Shown: positions 15,854 to 25,600, counted from the stretch's first letter. The stretch is 64,000 nucleotides of DNA from an uncultured Bacteroidales bacterium (GCA_944323845.1 CALUUA010000005.1:1-64000), one strand, 5' to 3'. Numbers and translations: made by a program. The notes: generated by a model not told the origin, from the sequence alone.

Positions 15854-17320
15854 TTATCCGAAATATCTCCGTTCATGACGGATCAGGGCGATGAAGATGA
15901 ACAGCATCACCGTGAAAGCCCAGAGCGAAGACCCGCCATAGCTGACAAGCGGCAGCGGAATCCCTATCACCGGCATGATTCCTATGGTCATGCCTATGTT
16001 TATGAACAGATGCATGAAGATGCAGCTGGCCACGCAGTATCCGTATATCCGCGTAAAGTTTTCCCGGCTCCGTTCTGCGTCATGCATCACCCTCCATATC
16101 AGAAAGGCATAAAGCAATATCGTCAGGGCGCTTCCTATGAAGCCCCATTCTTCCCCTATCGTGCAGAATATGAAGTCGGTGCTTTGTTCCGGCACGAAAC
16201 CGTATGTGGTCTGCGTCCCTTTCAGGAACCCTTTCCCGACCAGTCCTCCCGAACCGATGGCTATCATGGACTGATTCACGTTATATCCTACTCCTGTCGG
16301 GTCGTCTTTCAGCCCCAGAAGCACCTCTATCCTCTTTCTCTGATGATCCTGAAGCACATCGTGGAAGATGAAGTCCACCGAGAAAACCAGCAGGAGACCG
16401 GCGATGAAAGCCGCTATCGAAAGCCATTTGAAAGTGTTTCTTTCGCGGAAGGCCTTTATGGCGTAATAAGGCAGCGCCAGCACCCCGAGTCCTGCCAGGA
16501 AAAACTCGGGTCTGAACGTCCGCAGGAAGGATTCCTCTCCGGCATGGGTGATCGCCGCTATCCGCTCCAGCCCCCAGGGCAGAAGACCGAGGACGGCGAA
16601 GACCGGCAGCATGACCAGAAGCCATTTCTTCATCTTTCCCGGAAACAGGCTGTTGCACAATGTGACTATGACCATCAAGGCCAATATCGAAAAATAAGGC
16701 GACACTGTCAATGTCAATATGAACAGCAGGATGGCTACGCCAATCATGAAGATGAGCCATCCGGACAATCCTTCCCTGTAAAGGACGAAAATAAAGCCGA
16801 CATAAACTAATGCGGAGCCTGTTTCGCTTTGGGCGACAATGATTGCCATAGGCACCAGAATAATGGCTGCGGTCAGGATGAAATCCTTTATATTCGACAG
16901 TTTGTACCCGTACTGGCTCATGACCGTGGCCAGCATCAGCGATGTCGCTATTTTCGAGATTTCCGCCGGCTGGAACCGTACAGGCCCGAATTCGAACCAT
17001 GACCGTGAGCCTTTCACTTCCACGCCGAGAAAGATGACTGCCGCCAGCAGGGCTATGGTCGCCAGATAGATCGGGAGGGAAAAACTTTCATAGAATCTCG
17101 GGCTGATGACGAAGAGTACTATGGCTCCCAAGGCAAAAGCCGTAATCATCCAGATGAACTGTTTCCCGCTTCTGGCGCTGAAATCGAATATGGATGCAGG
17201 TTCTGCCGACTGCACAGAGGCATATATGTTTATCCAGCCGATGAGCACAAGCAGCAGATAGCTGATGATCAACGGCCAGTCAAGTGTTTCCCTGAGTCCT
17301 CTTCCTCTGAACTTTTCCAT
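15854..17320 (-). CDS. rodA: Rod-shape-determining protein RodA (SEDS glycosyltransferase)
   Basis: Polytopic SEDS-family peptidoglycan polymerase (488 residues) that pairs with PBP2 during side-wall growth. Many membrane helices, the central FVLYREGLSGW segment and the C-terminal PLPLVSYGGSSLW motif identify the family. It is longer than E. coli RodA (370) because of an insert of membrane and loop sequence in the middle. It is the last gene of the mre operon, 3 bp after mrdA, and converges on ahcY with a 17-bp gap. Confidence 0.94.
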   Translation of the reverse strand: MEKFRGRGLRETLDWPLIISYLLLVLIGWINIYASVQSAEPASIFDFSARSGKQFIWMITAFALGAIVLFVISPRFYESFSLPIYLATIALLAAVIFLGVEVKGSRSWFEFGPVRFQPAEISKIATSLMLATVMSQYGYKLSNIKDFILTAAIILVPMAIIVAQSETGSALVYVGFIFVLYREGLSGWLIFMIGVAILLFILTLTVSPYFSILALMVIVTLCNSLFPGKMKKWLLVMLPVFAVLGLLPWGLERIAAITHAGEESFLRTFRPEFFLAGLGVLALPYYAIKAFRERNTFKWLSIAAFIAGLLLVFSVDFIFHDVLQDHQRKRIEVLLGLKDDPTGVGYNVNQSMIAIGSGGLVGKGFLKGTQTTYGFVPEQSTDFIFCTIGEEWGFIGSALTILLYAFLIWRVMHDAERSRENFTRIYGYCVASCIFMHLFINIGMTIGIMPVIGIPLPLVSYGGSSLWAFTVMLFIFIALIRHERRYFG

Positions 17321-17323
17321 GTG

Positions 17324-19162
17324 TCAATCAGTTTTGACCTTATCCATCAGGTCTCCCTCCAGCATCATCTGTTCGAGGTACTTCCTGTTTCCGCCTATCT
17401 CGCCGTTCAGGTATTTCTCGACTAAAAGCGATGCCAGAGGTGCAGCCCAGCGTGCCCCGAAAGAGCCGTTTTCCACATATGCCGCGACTGCAATCTTCGG
17501 GTTGTCCTTAGGGGCGAAGCAGATGAAGACAGAGTTGTCGTCTCCGCGCGGATTCTGGGCTGTCCCCGTCTTGCCGCAGATATCCAGTCCTTTCACCGCG
17601 GCTATGGTGGCTGTCCCGCCAGAGCCGTAACCGCTGTTGACCGCCCGAAACATGCCTTCTATCACTTCCGGAAAATACGATGTGTCGACCAAGGTGTATT
17701 GAGGCTTCTTGTATTTCGCGTCTATGGACACTTCCTTCGAGTCCTTTATCAGATGAGGGATGTAATAATACCCTCTGTTGGCGATGGTGGCGCACAGATT
17801 GGCTAGATGCAGCGGGGTGCATCCTATTTCCCCCTGTCCGATGGAAAGGGAAATCACGTTGGTAGCTTTCCAGCGTCCTTCGCCATACACTTTGTCATAA
17901 TACTTGGAATCCGGTATGAAGCCTCCGAGTTCCGACGGAAAGTCGCTTCCGAGTTTCCTGCCGAATCCGAAACTGCCGACATATCTTTTCCATGAATCCA
18001 GAGCCTCAGCCACGGAGCCGTATTTCCCGTTTTCGAGGATTCCGCGCAGGACATAGCAGTAGTAGGCATTGCAGGACATCATGATGGACTCCTCGAAGTC
18101 AAGGGGAGACCGGTGTTCATGACATCCCAGCCTGTTCCTTCCGAACTGGTAGCCCATGTGGCACGGATATTCCGTGTCCGGGGTGAAAACCCCTTCCTGA
18201 AGCCCGATAAGGCCGTTTACCAGCTTGAAGACCGACCCCGGAGGATAGGCGGACTGTACCGCCCTGTTGAACATGGGTTTGTAGGGGTTTGCAAGGATTT
18301 CGTTATAGTGCGAGCCGATGTCCGCCAGCATATCCACATCAATCCCCGGGCTCGATACCAGAGTCAGGATTTCCCCGGTAGACGGCTCGATGGCCACCAG
18401 ACTTCCCACCTTGTTCTGCATGAGCATTTGCCCATAGTGCTGCAGCTCGGCGTCTATTGTCGTGTTTATGTCTTTCCCCGGTACGGAGGCCTTGTCCATT
18501 TCCCCGTCCCGATAGCGGCCTTCAATCTTGTTGTGGGAGTTCCGCAGGTATATGTTGTAGCCTTTTTCCCCCTTGAGGTACTTTTCGCAAGTGGCTTCTA
18601 TCCCTGTCTTGCCTGCATAGTCTCCGGCGCTGTATCCTTCATGGCTTTTCAGGAAGGCTGCATCGACTTCAGACACGTATCCGAGAAGATTCCCGCCGGC
18701 ATTGTACGGATATTCCCTGATGCTTCTGGCCTGACCTCTGAATCCCGGAAACTTGTAGGCAATCTCGGCGAATTTCATGTACCGTTCCGGAGTCATCTGC
18801 TTGATCATCACCACCGACTGATAGCCTATCTTCCTCCTGTCCCTGTAATATTCCTGCATTTTCTCCCGGATGAAATCCACTGGCACATCCAAGGCTTCGC
18901 CCAATGCCAGAGTGTCGAATTCCTCCACTTCCTTCGGCGTCACAAGCAGGTCGTATGCCATTTTGTTGCCGACCAGAATCTTGCCGTTCCTGTCGTGGAT
19001 TATTCCCCGCGGGGGATATATCATGGAATAGACCATGGAATTGTTGCTCGCATCTATCTTGTACTTTTCGTCCACGATCTGGATGACGAAGAGTCTGGCC
19101 AGAAGTATTGCGACAGCTACTATAAGACCGATCTTGAGTTTATTTGGCTTGTCCAGTTTCAT
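17324..19162 (-). CDS. mrdA: Penicillin-binding protein 2 (class B transpeptidase)
   Basis: Inner-membrane transpeptidase of the elongasome (612 residues). One membrane anchor (about residues 10-30) precedes the PBP dimerisation domain (PPRGIIHDRNG, 50-60) and the transpeptidase domain with SxxK at S310-K313, SxN at S363-N365 and KTGTAQNP near residue 540. It follows mreD by 15 bp and precedes rodA by 3 bp, so it forms the RodA-PBP2 pair with its neighbour. All catalytic motifs are intact. Confidence 0.96.
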   Translation of the reverse strand: MKLDKPNKLKIGLIVAVAILLARLFVIQIVDEKYKIDASNNSMVYSMIYPPRGIIHDRNGKILVGNKMAYDLLVTPKEVEEFDTLALGEALDVPVDFIREKMQEYYRDRRKIGYQSVVMIKQMTPERYMKFAEIAYKFPGFRGQARSIREYPYNAGGNLLGYVSEVDAAFLKSHEGYSAGDYAGKTGIEATCEKYLKGEKGYNIYLRNSHNKIEGRYRDGEMDKASVPGKDINTTIDAELQHYGQMLMQNKVGSLVAIEPSTGEILTLVSSPGIDVDMLADIGSHYNEILANPYKPMFNRAVQSAYPPGSVFKLVNGLIGLQEGVFTPDTEYPCHMGYQFGRNRLGCHEHRSPLDFEESIMMSCNAYYCYVLRGILENGKYGSVAEALDSWKRYVGSFGFGRKLGSDFPSELGGFIPDSKYYDKVYGEGRWKATNVISLSIGQGEIGCTPLHLANLCATIANRGYYYIPHLIKDSKEVSIDAKYKKPQYTLVDTSYFPEVIEGMFRAVNSGYGSGGTATIAAVKGLDICGKTGTAQNPRGDDNSVFICFAPKDNPKIAVAAYVENGSFGARWAAPLASLLVEKYLNGEIGGNRKYLEQMMLEGDLMDKVKTD

Positions 19163-19177
19163 CAGGCCCGTCCCTCC

Positions 19178-19702
19178 TTACCGTTCATTGGAAGTTAGCA
19201 TGTTGACCACAGGCAGAGAGAGCAGGCAGCCGCACAGGAGGGAAGCGGCGAATCTTGAAAGGCAGAACAGGAACGGTCTGGTTCCGGCGCCGTCCAGAAA
19301 GATGTACACTGCCAGAAACAGGGCCTGACAGATCACTATGGCTGCGGCGACCTTTGAAATGCCGTTTTTCCTGATGGAGAAATTTTCGCCCCTTTCCATG
19401 TGCTCCCTGCCGAACAGAAGCCGGCACAGCGGATTCCGGATGAAGGCTACGGGAAGGATTGACGCCATATTAAGCCCGATTATGCCTTCAGCCAGCCAGT
19501 CTACGGCCAGACCCGAGACAGATGCCAGCAGCATGAGCAGTATGCACGGGATTGTCGGCGGCAGGCACAGTATGATGGCCGGCAGGATTGAAATGAAGAC
19601 ATAAGGCCCCACATTGATGAAATTGCAGACGAGAATCTGCGCTATCACCAGCAGGATATACATCAGTGTAGTGTTCTGTTCAGTCTTCATCTCTGTTTTC
19701 AA
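19178..19702 (-). CDS. mreD: Rod-shape-determining protein MreD
   Basis: A small integral membrane protein (up to 174 residues) with about five helices that joins MreC in the elongasome. Sequence conservation is low; the call rests on length, helices and position between mreC and mrdA. Possible starts are 19702, 19690 and 19663. The first two overlap the end of mreC by 23 or 11 bp, while the third begins directly at the first helix (MYILLVIAQ). Confidence 0.85.
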   Translation of the reverse strand: MKTEMKTEQNTTLMYILLVIAQILVCNFINVGPYVFISILPAIILCLPPTIPCILLMLLASVSGLAVDWLAEGIIGLNMASILPVAFIRNPLCRLLFGREHMERGENFSIRKNGISKVAAAIVICQALFLAVYIFLDGAGTRPFLFCLSRFAASLLCGCLLSLPVVNMLTSNER

Positions 19703-20504
19703 GTTCTTTTATGGCTTCGTCATCGTTGTTTTCCGCTATGGTTACGTATTTGATGGAACTGAAGTCCGTAAAAAGCGTCACCTGAATATTATATGTGGAG
19801 CCGTTTATCACCGTGGCTTCGCCGGTGATGCCAAGCGGGATGTCCGCAGGGAAAATCGAAGAGAAACCGCTGGTATAGACAGTATCGCCCGGCTGCACCG
19901 GTATATGGAGGGGGATTGCCATGAGGACGGCCCCGTTGCTGGAAACCCCGTCCCAGATCATTTCGCCTACAGGCCCGTCGGAGCCTATCCGCGCGCTGAC
20001 TGTCATTCCGGAATTCTGGAACGAGCGGGCATAGGAATATCTTTCCCCGACAGCGTCTATTATCCCTATCACGCCGCTGTCCGTAATCACTCCGGACAGC
20101 TCTTTTATACCGTCGTCCGTACCCTTATCCAGAATCAGGTAGTTGTGCTGCTTGTTCCTGCTCACTTTCACGGCGCGGGCATGGGTGAACCGGAATCTTC
20201 CGGAAATGTCGTCCGCGCTGTCAGCCGGAATGTCGATGCCTGTAAGCTGCCTGTATTCCCTGACCAGATTTTCCAGTCTGTGATTCTTTTCGGCGAGTCT
20301 GTCGTTTTCCTTTCTCAATGAGAAATAGTCCCGGACAGCCTCTGTCCCTCCCCATACGGCAGCCTGGAAGTTGCGGACGCCTCTTGATATCCAGATATCC
20401 TGCATCCGGCCGTTGTTCCTGAGCATAATCAATGCAGCTACCTCCAAAAGAATGAAGACAGCTGCATTTGACAATATCCTGAATATGTTCCCTTTTCCGG
20501 ACAT
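19680..20504 (-). CDS. mreC: Rod-shape-determining protein MreC
   Basis: A 274-residue bitopic protein: one membrane helix (about residues 10-28), a coiled coil (about 60-90, LRKENDRLAEKNHRLENLVREY region) and a periplasmic beta domain with DKGTDDGI and GVSSNGAVLM segments. It links MreB inside to PBP2 outside. It begins 1 bp after mreB and overlaps the likely mreD start. Confidence 0.94.
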   Translation of the reverse strand: MSGKGNIFRILSNAAVFILLEVAALIMLRNNGRMQDIWISRGVRNFQAAVWGGTEAVRDYFSLRKENDRLAEKNHRLENLVREYRQLTGIDIPADSADDISGRFRFTHARAVKVSRNKQHNYLILDKGTDDGIKELSGVITDSGVIGIIDAVGERYSYARSFQNSGMTVSARIGSDGPVGEMIWDGVSSNGAVLMAIPLHIPVQPGDTVYTSGFSSIFPADIPLGITGEATVINGSTYNIQVTLFTDFSSIKYVTIAENNDDEAIKELENRDED

Positions 20505-20505
20505 C

Positions 20506-21528
20506 CTATCTCATGAGGAAAGGATAGCGGTCGGTGTGCTTCAGTGCAAGGCAAGTGCCTCTCGCCACTGCGCGGAGAGGATCTTCAGCCACGTGGAACG
20601 GTATGTTCACCTTTTCCGAAAGCCTCTTGTCCAGTCCGCGGAGCAAGGCTCCTCCTCCGGACAGATAGATGCCCGTCTCCACGATGTCGGCATACAGTTC
20701 CGGAGGCGTCTGCTCCAGCACATGCAGGACAGCCGCTTCTATTCTGGCGATGGACTTGTCCAGACAGTGGGCCACTTCTTGATATGTGATGGTCGCATCC
20801 ACCGGATGGGCCGTCATCAGATTCGGCCCCCTCACCAGAAGAGGTTCCGGCTCGACATCCAGATCGGTGATGACAGAACCTACCGCGATCTTTATCTTTT
20901 CGGCAGTGATTTCACCCACCTTTATATTGTGCTGCTGCTTCATGTAATACTGGATGTCGCTCGTGAACACGTCACCGGCTACCTTGATGCTGTTCTGCTG
21001 GACGATGCCTCCCAAGGAAATGACGGCGATTTCAGTGGTACCGCCTCCTATGTCCACTACCATGTTCCCTTTCGGCGCTTCCACGTCCATCCCTATTCCG
21101 AGGGCGGCGGCCATCGGCTCGAAAATCAGGTAGACATCGCGGCCTCCGGCGTGTTCCGCAGAATCACGGACGGCCCTGATTTCCACTTCCGTACTGCCGG
21201 AAGGTATTCCCACCACGATTTTCAGGTTCGGGGTGAACAGGGACCTGCGCCTGTTGTTCACCTCTTTTATGAAGCCGCGGATCATCATTTCCGCTGCATT
21301 GAAGTCTGCAATCACTCCGTCTTTCAGAGGCCTTATCGTCTTGATGCTCGGATTCACCTTTTCATGCATCAGTTTGGCTTTCTGCCCCAGAGCTATCGGT
21401 TTCCCCGTATTGTTGTCTATCGCTATGATGCTCGGCTCGTCCAGCACTATTTCATCATTCTGGAAGATCACGGTGTTTGCCGTCCCGAGATCCATGGCCA
21501 GTTCTTGTGTCAAGAAAGAAAACCCCAT
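20506..21528 (-). CDS. mreB: Rod-shape-determining protein MreB
   Basis: Actin-like ATPase that guides side-wall synthesis. The family N-terminus MGFSFLTQELAMDLGTANT starts at 21528, giving 340 residues. Phosphate-binding loops DLGTANT and DIGGGTTEIAV and the late LSGGGALLRGLD are present. The frame is open upstream to 21621, but the extra 31 residues match nothing and a TAAATTTG -7 box (21619-21626) overlaps that ATG. First gene of mreB-mreC-mreD-mrdA-rodA, divergent from topA. Confidence 0.96.
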   Translation of the reverse strand: MGFSFLTQELAMDLGTANTVIFQNDEIVLDEPSIIAIDNNTGKPIALGQKAKLMHEKVNPSIKTIRPLKDGVIADFNAAEMMIRGFIKEVNNRRRSLFTPNLKIVVGIPSGSTEVEIRAVRDSAEHAGGRDVYLIFEPMAAALGIGMDVEAPKGNMVVDIGGGTTEIAVISLGGIVQQNSIKVAGDVFTSDIQYYMKQQHNIKVGEITAEKIKIAVGSVITDLDVEPEPLLVRGPNLMTAHPVDATITYQEVAHCLDKSIARIEAAVLHVLEQTPPELYADIVETGIYLSGGGALLRGLDKRLSEKVNIPFHVAEDPLRAVARGTCLALKHTDRYPFLMR

Positions 21529-21618
21529 TTTTATCGTATTTATCGTGTTTAAAATGTCGCGCCGGCGGTATTTCCCGCCAAAAATGCCTGTTTTTCCGCC
21601 GTGCCCGAAAATAACTTT

Positions 21619-21626
21619 CAAATTTA
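21619..21626 (-). promoter_or_regulatory. -7 element of the mre operon
   Basis: TAAATTTG on the minus strand, about 90 nt before the MreB start. The -33 region has only a weak CTG. It supports the shorter MreB. Confidence 0.5.
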
Positions 21627-21697
21627 CGAAAAAATCCCGTAAGTCAGTGATAAAATCGTAAAATCATCAATTTGCATCATCATTCTGACAACAAAAT

Positions 21698-21728
21698 TTG
21701 AAAATTACTTTGATTGTGATTTACTTTG
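21698..21728 (+). promoter_or_regulatory. Probable promoter of topA
   Basis: TTTG near 21698, a spacer of about 20 bp and TTACTTTG (21721-21728, one mismatch to TAnnTTTG). The leader that follows holds two small hairpins, ACGGA/TCCGT (21750-21763) and CCGGC/GCCGG (21765-21778). Confidence 0.45.
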
Positions 21729-21800
21729 CAAATTCATTGGATTACAGCTACGGATAATTCCGTTCCGGCCGGCGCCGGGATCTGTTGAAAAGAAAATGTT

Positions 21801-24113
21801 ATGGAAGAAAATTTAGTGATAGTCGAATCCCCGACCAAAGCCAGGACGATCCAGAAGTTTCTGGGAGACGGTTTCAATGTCAAGTCCAGTCAGGGTCATA
21901 TCAGGGATTTGAGCAAAAGCAGGCTGAGCATCGACATCGAACACGGATTCAAGCCGGAATACGAGATACCGTCTGACAAGAAGGCCATAGTTTCCGACCT
22001 GAAGAAGGCTGCCGGAAAGGCGACCACCGTGTGGCTGGCATCCGATGAAGACCGTGAAGGGGAGGCCATATCATGGCATCTTTATGAAACATTGGGCCTC
22101 AAGAAGGAGAACACCCGCAGGATAGTCTTCCATGAGATTACGCGCGACGCCATCCGGAATGCCATCGAGAACCCGAGAGAAATAGATATGGGTCTTGTAG
22201 ACGCGCAGCAGGCACGCAGGGTCCTCGACCGTCTGGTCGGATTCGAACTTTCGCCTGTGCTGTGGAGGAAGATACAGCCCAAACTGTCCGCAGGCCGGGT
22301 GCAGTCTGTAGCCCTGAGGCTCGTAGTCGACAGGGAAAAGGAAATTATAGCCTATAAAAAGGAGATGTACTTCCGCGTGTCGGCAGTTTTCCATCCCGCA
22401 GGCAAGCCGGCGAAAGTTCTGGTGAAAGCCGTTCTGGACCAGAAGTTCAAGACCGGGGAGGAAGCCGCGGACTTCCTTGATAAATGCATCGGAGCCGTCT
22501 TTTCCATAAGCGGCATAGAGAAGAAAGAGGGTACCAAGACTCCGGTCGCCCCTTTCACCACGTCCACCCTTCAGCAGGAAGCGGCCAGACGCCTTCATCT
22601 CCCTGTAAGCCAAGTCATGAGCATAGCGCAGACCCTGTACGAATCCGGTTACATCACATATATGCGTACCGATTCGACGAACCTGTCTTCTCTGGCCATC
22701 AATGCGGCGAAAGAATACGTGACAGGGACTTTCGGTCCGGAATATTCGAAGCCGAGACAGTACAAGACCAGGAGCAAGGGGGCGCAGGAAGCGCATGAGG
22801 CCATCCGTCCCACCTTTATCGCCAATACTTCCATATCGGGCACTCCTCAGGAAAAGAAACTGTACGAACTCATATGGAAGAGGACTGTCGCTTCGCAGAT
22901 GGCCGATGCCAGGATACTCAAGACAGACATAAAGATAGGCGGGGATAAATTCAGCGAGACGTTTTCCGCACAGTCTGTGGAAGTGCTCTTCGACGGTTTT
23001 CTGAAGCTCTCGGCCGGTACGCCTGATGAAGAACAGGAGGACGGGGCTGTGCTTCTTCCGGAACTCAATGCCGGAGAACTGATGGAGGAAAAAGGCATTT
23101 CTGCCGAATGCAGGTTTACTGCGCCGCCGTCAAGATATTCAGAAGCCTCCCTCGTGAAGAAGCTGGAAGAGCTCGGGATAGGCCGTCCATCCACATATGC
23201 CCCTACCATTTCCACCCTTACCAAGGGCAGGGGATATATCGTGAAAGGTGACAAGGCCGGAGAGAAATATCAGGTGACGGACTATGTCCTGAAGGACGGG
23301 GTCATTTCATCTGTGGAAAGGGAAGAGACCGTGGGGGCGGAAAAAGGCCGGCTCATTCCGCAGGAGATAGGCATGATAGTCACCGATTTTCTGGTCGACA
23401 AATTCAAGGACATCCTCGATTATGGCTTTACAGCCAATGTCGAAAAGGAATTCGACCAGGTGGCATCCGGAGAACTGGAATGGGAAGACATGATATCCTC
23501 TTTCTATGCCCCTTTCCACGAGACAGTCGAAAAGACGCTGAACAACAAGGAGTACAGCCATGTCAGCAGGGAACTGGGCGTGGATCCGTCCGACGGCGAG
23601 CCTTTAGTGGCCAGATACGGCCAATACGGACCTTACGTACAGAAAGGTGAAGGCGACAGGAAACAATATGCCAGCCTCGCTCCCGGCCAGCTGATAGAGA
23701 GCATTACGCTGGAAGACGCCATAAAGCTTTTCAGTCTGCCGCGCATCGTCGGCCAATATGAGGGGAAAGACATTCTGGCCACAAAAGGCCGCTTCGGCCC
23801 TTATCTGAAATACGGGGACAGGAACGTTTCCCTGCCTAGGGGGACGGACCCGTTCGGCGTGACGCTTGAACAGTGCATCGAAATCATCGGCAAGTCAGAT
23901 ACGAAGCCGCAGAAACAGATAATTCTGGATTTCAAGGACAGCGGCATACAGGTGATCGCCGGAAATTACGGACCGTATATCAAATACGACGGAGGAAATT
24001 ACAAGATCCCGAAAGACTGTGACGCTTCACGTCTGACTGAAGACGAGTGCCGGAAGATTGTCGAAGAGGGTGCTCCTACGGGCAAAAGGAGGTGGCGTAA
24101 GGGTTCGCGCTGA
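21801..24113 (+). CDS. topA: DNA topoisomerase I
   Basis: Type IA topoisomerase that relaxes negative supercoils (770 residues). An N-terminal TOPRIM domain (NLVIVESPTKARTIQKFLG; acidic SDEDREGE) is followed by the cleavage domain with the nucleophilic Tyr287 in TYMRTDS. The C-terminal part has no zinc-finger cysteines; it contains Topo_C repeats instead (GQYGPYVQKG, GRFGPYLKYG, GNYGPYIKYDGG), the form known from several non-enteric groups. It is divergent from mreB. Confidence 0.97.
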   Translation: MEENLVIVESPTKARTIQKFLGDGFNVKSSQGHIRDLSKSRLSIDIEHGFKPEYEIPSDKKAIVSDLKKAAGKATTVWLASDEDREGEAISWHLYETLGLKKENTRRIVFHEITRDAIRNAIENPREIDMGLVDAQQARRVLDRLVGFELSPVLWRKIQPKLSAGRVQSVALRLVVDREKEIIAYKKEMYFRVSAVFHPAGKPAKVLVKAVLDQKFKTGEEAADFLDKCIGAVFSISGIEKKEGTKTPVAPFTTSTLQQEAARRLHLPVSQVMSIAQTLYESGYITYMRTDSTNLSSLAINAAKEYVTGTFGPEYSKPRQYKTRSKGAQEAHEAIRPTFIANTSISGTPQEKKLYELIWKRTVASQMADARILKTDIKIGGDKFSETFSAQSVEVLFDGFLKLSAGTPDEEQEDGAVLLPELNAGELMEEKGISAECRFTAPPSRYSEASLVKKLEELGIGRPSTYAPTISTLTKGRGYIVKGDKAGEKYQVTDYVLKDGVISSVEREETVGAEKGRLIPQEIGMIVTDFLVDKFKDILDYGFTANVEKEFDQVASGELEWEDMISSFYAPFHETVEKTLNNKEYSHVSRELGVDPSDGEPLVARYGQYGPYVQKGEGDRKQYASLAPGQLIESITLEDAIKLFSLPRIVGQYEGKDILATKGRFGPYLKYGDRNVSLPRGTDPFGVTLEQCIEIIGKSDTKPQKQIILDFKDSGIQVIAGNYGPYIKYDGGNYKIPKDCDASRLTEDECRKIVEEGAPTGKRRWRKGSR

Positions 24114-24132
24114 CAAATGTGACGTTTTTTTG

Positions 24133-24164
24133 TTGTTTTTCTTAAAAAAATTATTATAACTTCG
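24133..24164 (+). promoter_or_regulatory. Promoter of the Lrp-type gene, variant -7
   Basis: TTG (24133-24135), a 21-bp spacer and TAACTTCG (24157-24164). The same core TAACTTCGCG occurs before the TonB receptor gene at 61872. The second half deviates from the TTTG consensus. Confidence 0.5.
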
Positions 24165-24195
24165 CGCTTGGAAAAAAGTTTTTAAGTTTTTAAGC

Positions 24196-24720
24196 ATGCA
24201 AAGTTATCACATTGATCAGATTGATCAGAAAATCCTGTCTTTTCTTGTAAAGAATGCAAGAATGCCTTTCCTGGAGATTGCCAGGGAGTGCGGGGTTTCG
24301 GGAGCCGCCATCCATCAGCGGGTGAAAAGACTTGAGGCCAACGGTGTCATCACCGGGTCCAGACTTCTGGTGAAGCCTCAGGCTCTGGGTCTGAACGTGT
24401 GCGCCTATGTCAGCGTCTCTCTCTCGGAATCCAACAAGTATCCTGAAGTGATCGAGGCTTTCAAGAAGATTTCGGAAATCGTCGAGTGCCATTTCGTCAC
24501 CGGCAAATACGCCCTTTTGCTGAAAATATATTGCTTCAACCATGACCATCTGATGGAAATTCTGGTGAATACCATTCAGAAAATCCCGTATGTGCAGTCT
24601 ACAGAGACCCAGATATCGCTGGATCAGGCTATCGAGCGTCAGGTATGGGTCAAGGAATATCAGAATACCAGTTTTTCCGCCAATGTAAAGAAAGTGCAGG
24701 AAGCCGGCGGGGAAAAGTAG
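24196..24720 (+). CDS. Lrp/AsnC family transcriptional regulator
   Basis: A 174-residue one-component regulator. The N-terminal helix-turn-helix (about residues 5-60; IDQKILSFLVKNARMPFLEIARECGVS) is followed by an AsnC-type ligand domain (about 70-150). Family members sense amino acids as octamers. The tail is about 20 residues longer than in typical 150-residue members. It is monocistronic, ending 4 bp from the convergent ispD, and its targets cannot be deduced from position. Confidence 0.93.
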   Translation: MQSYHIDQIDQKILSFLVKNARMPFLEIARECGVSGAAIHQRVKRLEANGVITGSRLLVKPQALGLNVCAYVSVSLSESNKYPEVIEAFKKISEIVECHFVTGKYALLLKIYCFNHDHLMEILVNTIQKIPYVQSTETQISLDQAIERQVWVKEYQNTSFSANVKKVQEAGGEK

Positions 24721-24724
24721 TTTT

Positions 24725-25435
24725 TCACCGGATTTTCAAAAGCGCTTCTGCAGCGGTCATATCTTCCGGAGTGGTGATCTTGATGTTGTATCGTTCGCCT
24801 TCCGGATATTTTATTTCCACGCCGGAACTCTCGGCAACTGACGCATCATCAGTAAAGGCGGTGGAATATGGTTGCGAATAGGCTTTCTTCAGGATTTCCG
24901 ACCAGAAAATCTGGGGAGTCTGCGCAGCGAAAAGCCTGCTCCTGTCGGCCTTTTCTCCGGGCACGGGTACGAGTTCCGTCTGTCCGTCCCTGTCCGTCCT
25001 TTTGTCCAGAACCTTCAGTGTGTCCACTACAGGGACTACCGGAACTACGGCCGGGTGCATATCTGCCTCTGAAAAAAGCCGTCTTATCATGTCGGTGGAA
25101 AGCAATGGCCTGACTCCGTCATGCACGGCCACCAGCACCCCGTCAGGAACCCGTCCTAAGGCATTCTTTACCGAATGGAAGCGCGTAATGCCCCCTGAAA
25201 CAAGTTTCTGGCTGCATATCAGATTCTTTCTGTAGCAGTAATCCATCCATTCCTGTTTCCATGCATCGGGCAGCACTACCGTCACCCTGATGTCGGGGAC
25301 GGCATCTATGAAACGTTCCAATGTATGGTGAAGGATGGCCTTGCCGCCGATTTCCATGAACTGTTTGGGCATGTTCCCGCCCATTCTGGTGCCGCTTCCT
25401 CCGGCGACAAGAATCAGATGCCTTTCTTTTTCCAT
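24725..25435 (-). CDS. ispD: 2-C-methyl-D-erythritol 4-phosphate cytidylyltransferase IspD
   Basis: Third enzyme of the MEP isoprenoid pathway, which joins CTP and MEP (236 residues). The signature LVAGGSGTRMGGNMPKQF lies near residues 9-26, VAVHDGVRPL near 100 and the TPQIF segment near 175. It supplies isoprenoids, including the undecaprenol needed by the nearby wall enzymes. It is a single gene with convergent and divergent neighbours. Confidence 0.95.
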   Translation of the reverse strand: MEKERHLILVAGGSGTRMGGNMPKQFMEIGGKAILHHTLERFIDAVPDIRVTVVLPDAWKQEWMDYCYRKNLICSQKLVSGGITRFHSVKNALGRVPDGVLVAVHDGVRPLLSTDMIRRLFSEADMHPAVVPVVPVVDTLKVLDKRTDRDGQTELVPVPGEKADRSRLFAAQTPQIFWSEILKKAYSQPYSTAFTDDASVAESSGVEIKYPEGERYNIKITTPEDMTAAEALLKIR

Positions 25436-25557
25436 ATTTTATCCAAGTCTTCCGTAAAAGTACGAAAATTTTCCCGGAGCATAATATTTCGCCTTATTAT
25501 TTGCAGCCGGCAAGTTTCTTCTTGTCCTTCATTCTCGAAGAAAGTTTGCATCAGGCC

Positions 25558-25587
25558 TTTGAATGCCGGATTTTGTTGTTAATTTTG
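25558..25587 (+). promoter_or_regulatory. Promoter of the PBP1A-ddl-prmC unit
   Basis: TTTG (25558-25561), an 18-bp spacer and TAATTTTG (25580-25587). The start site would be near 25594, giving a leader of about 84 nt. Confidence 0.6.
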
Positions 25588-25600
25588 CAGTTCTTACACA

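Noticed and set aside
21529..21621. A longer MreB with 31 extra N-terminal residues
   Set aside because: The added part matches no MreB, and a -7 promoter box overlaps its start codon.
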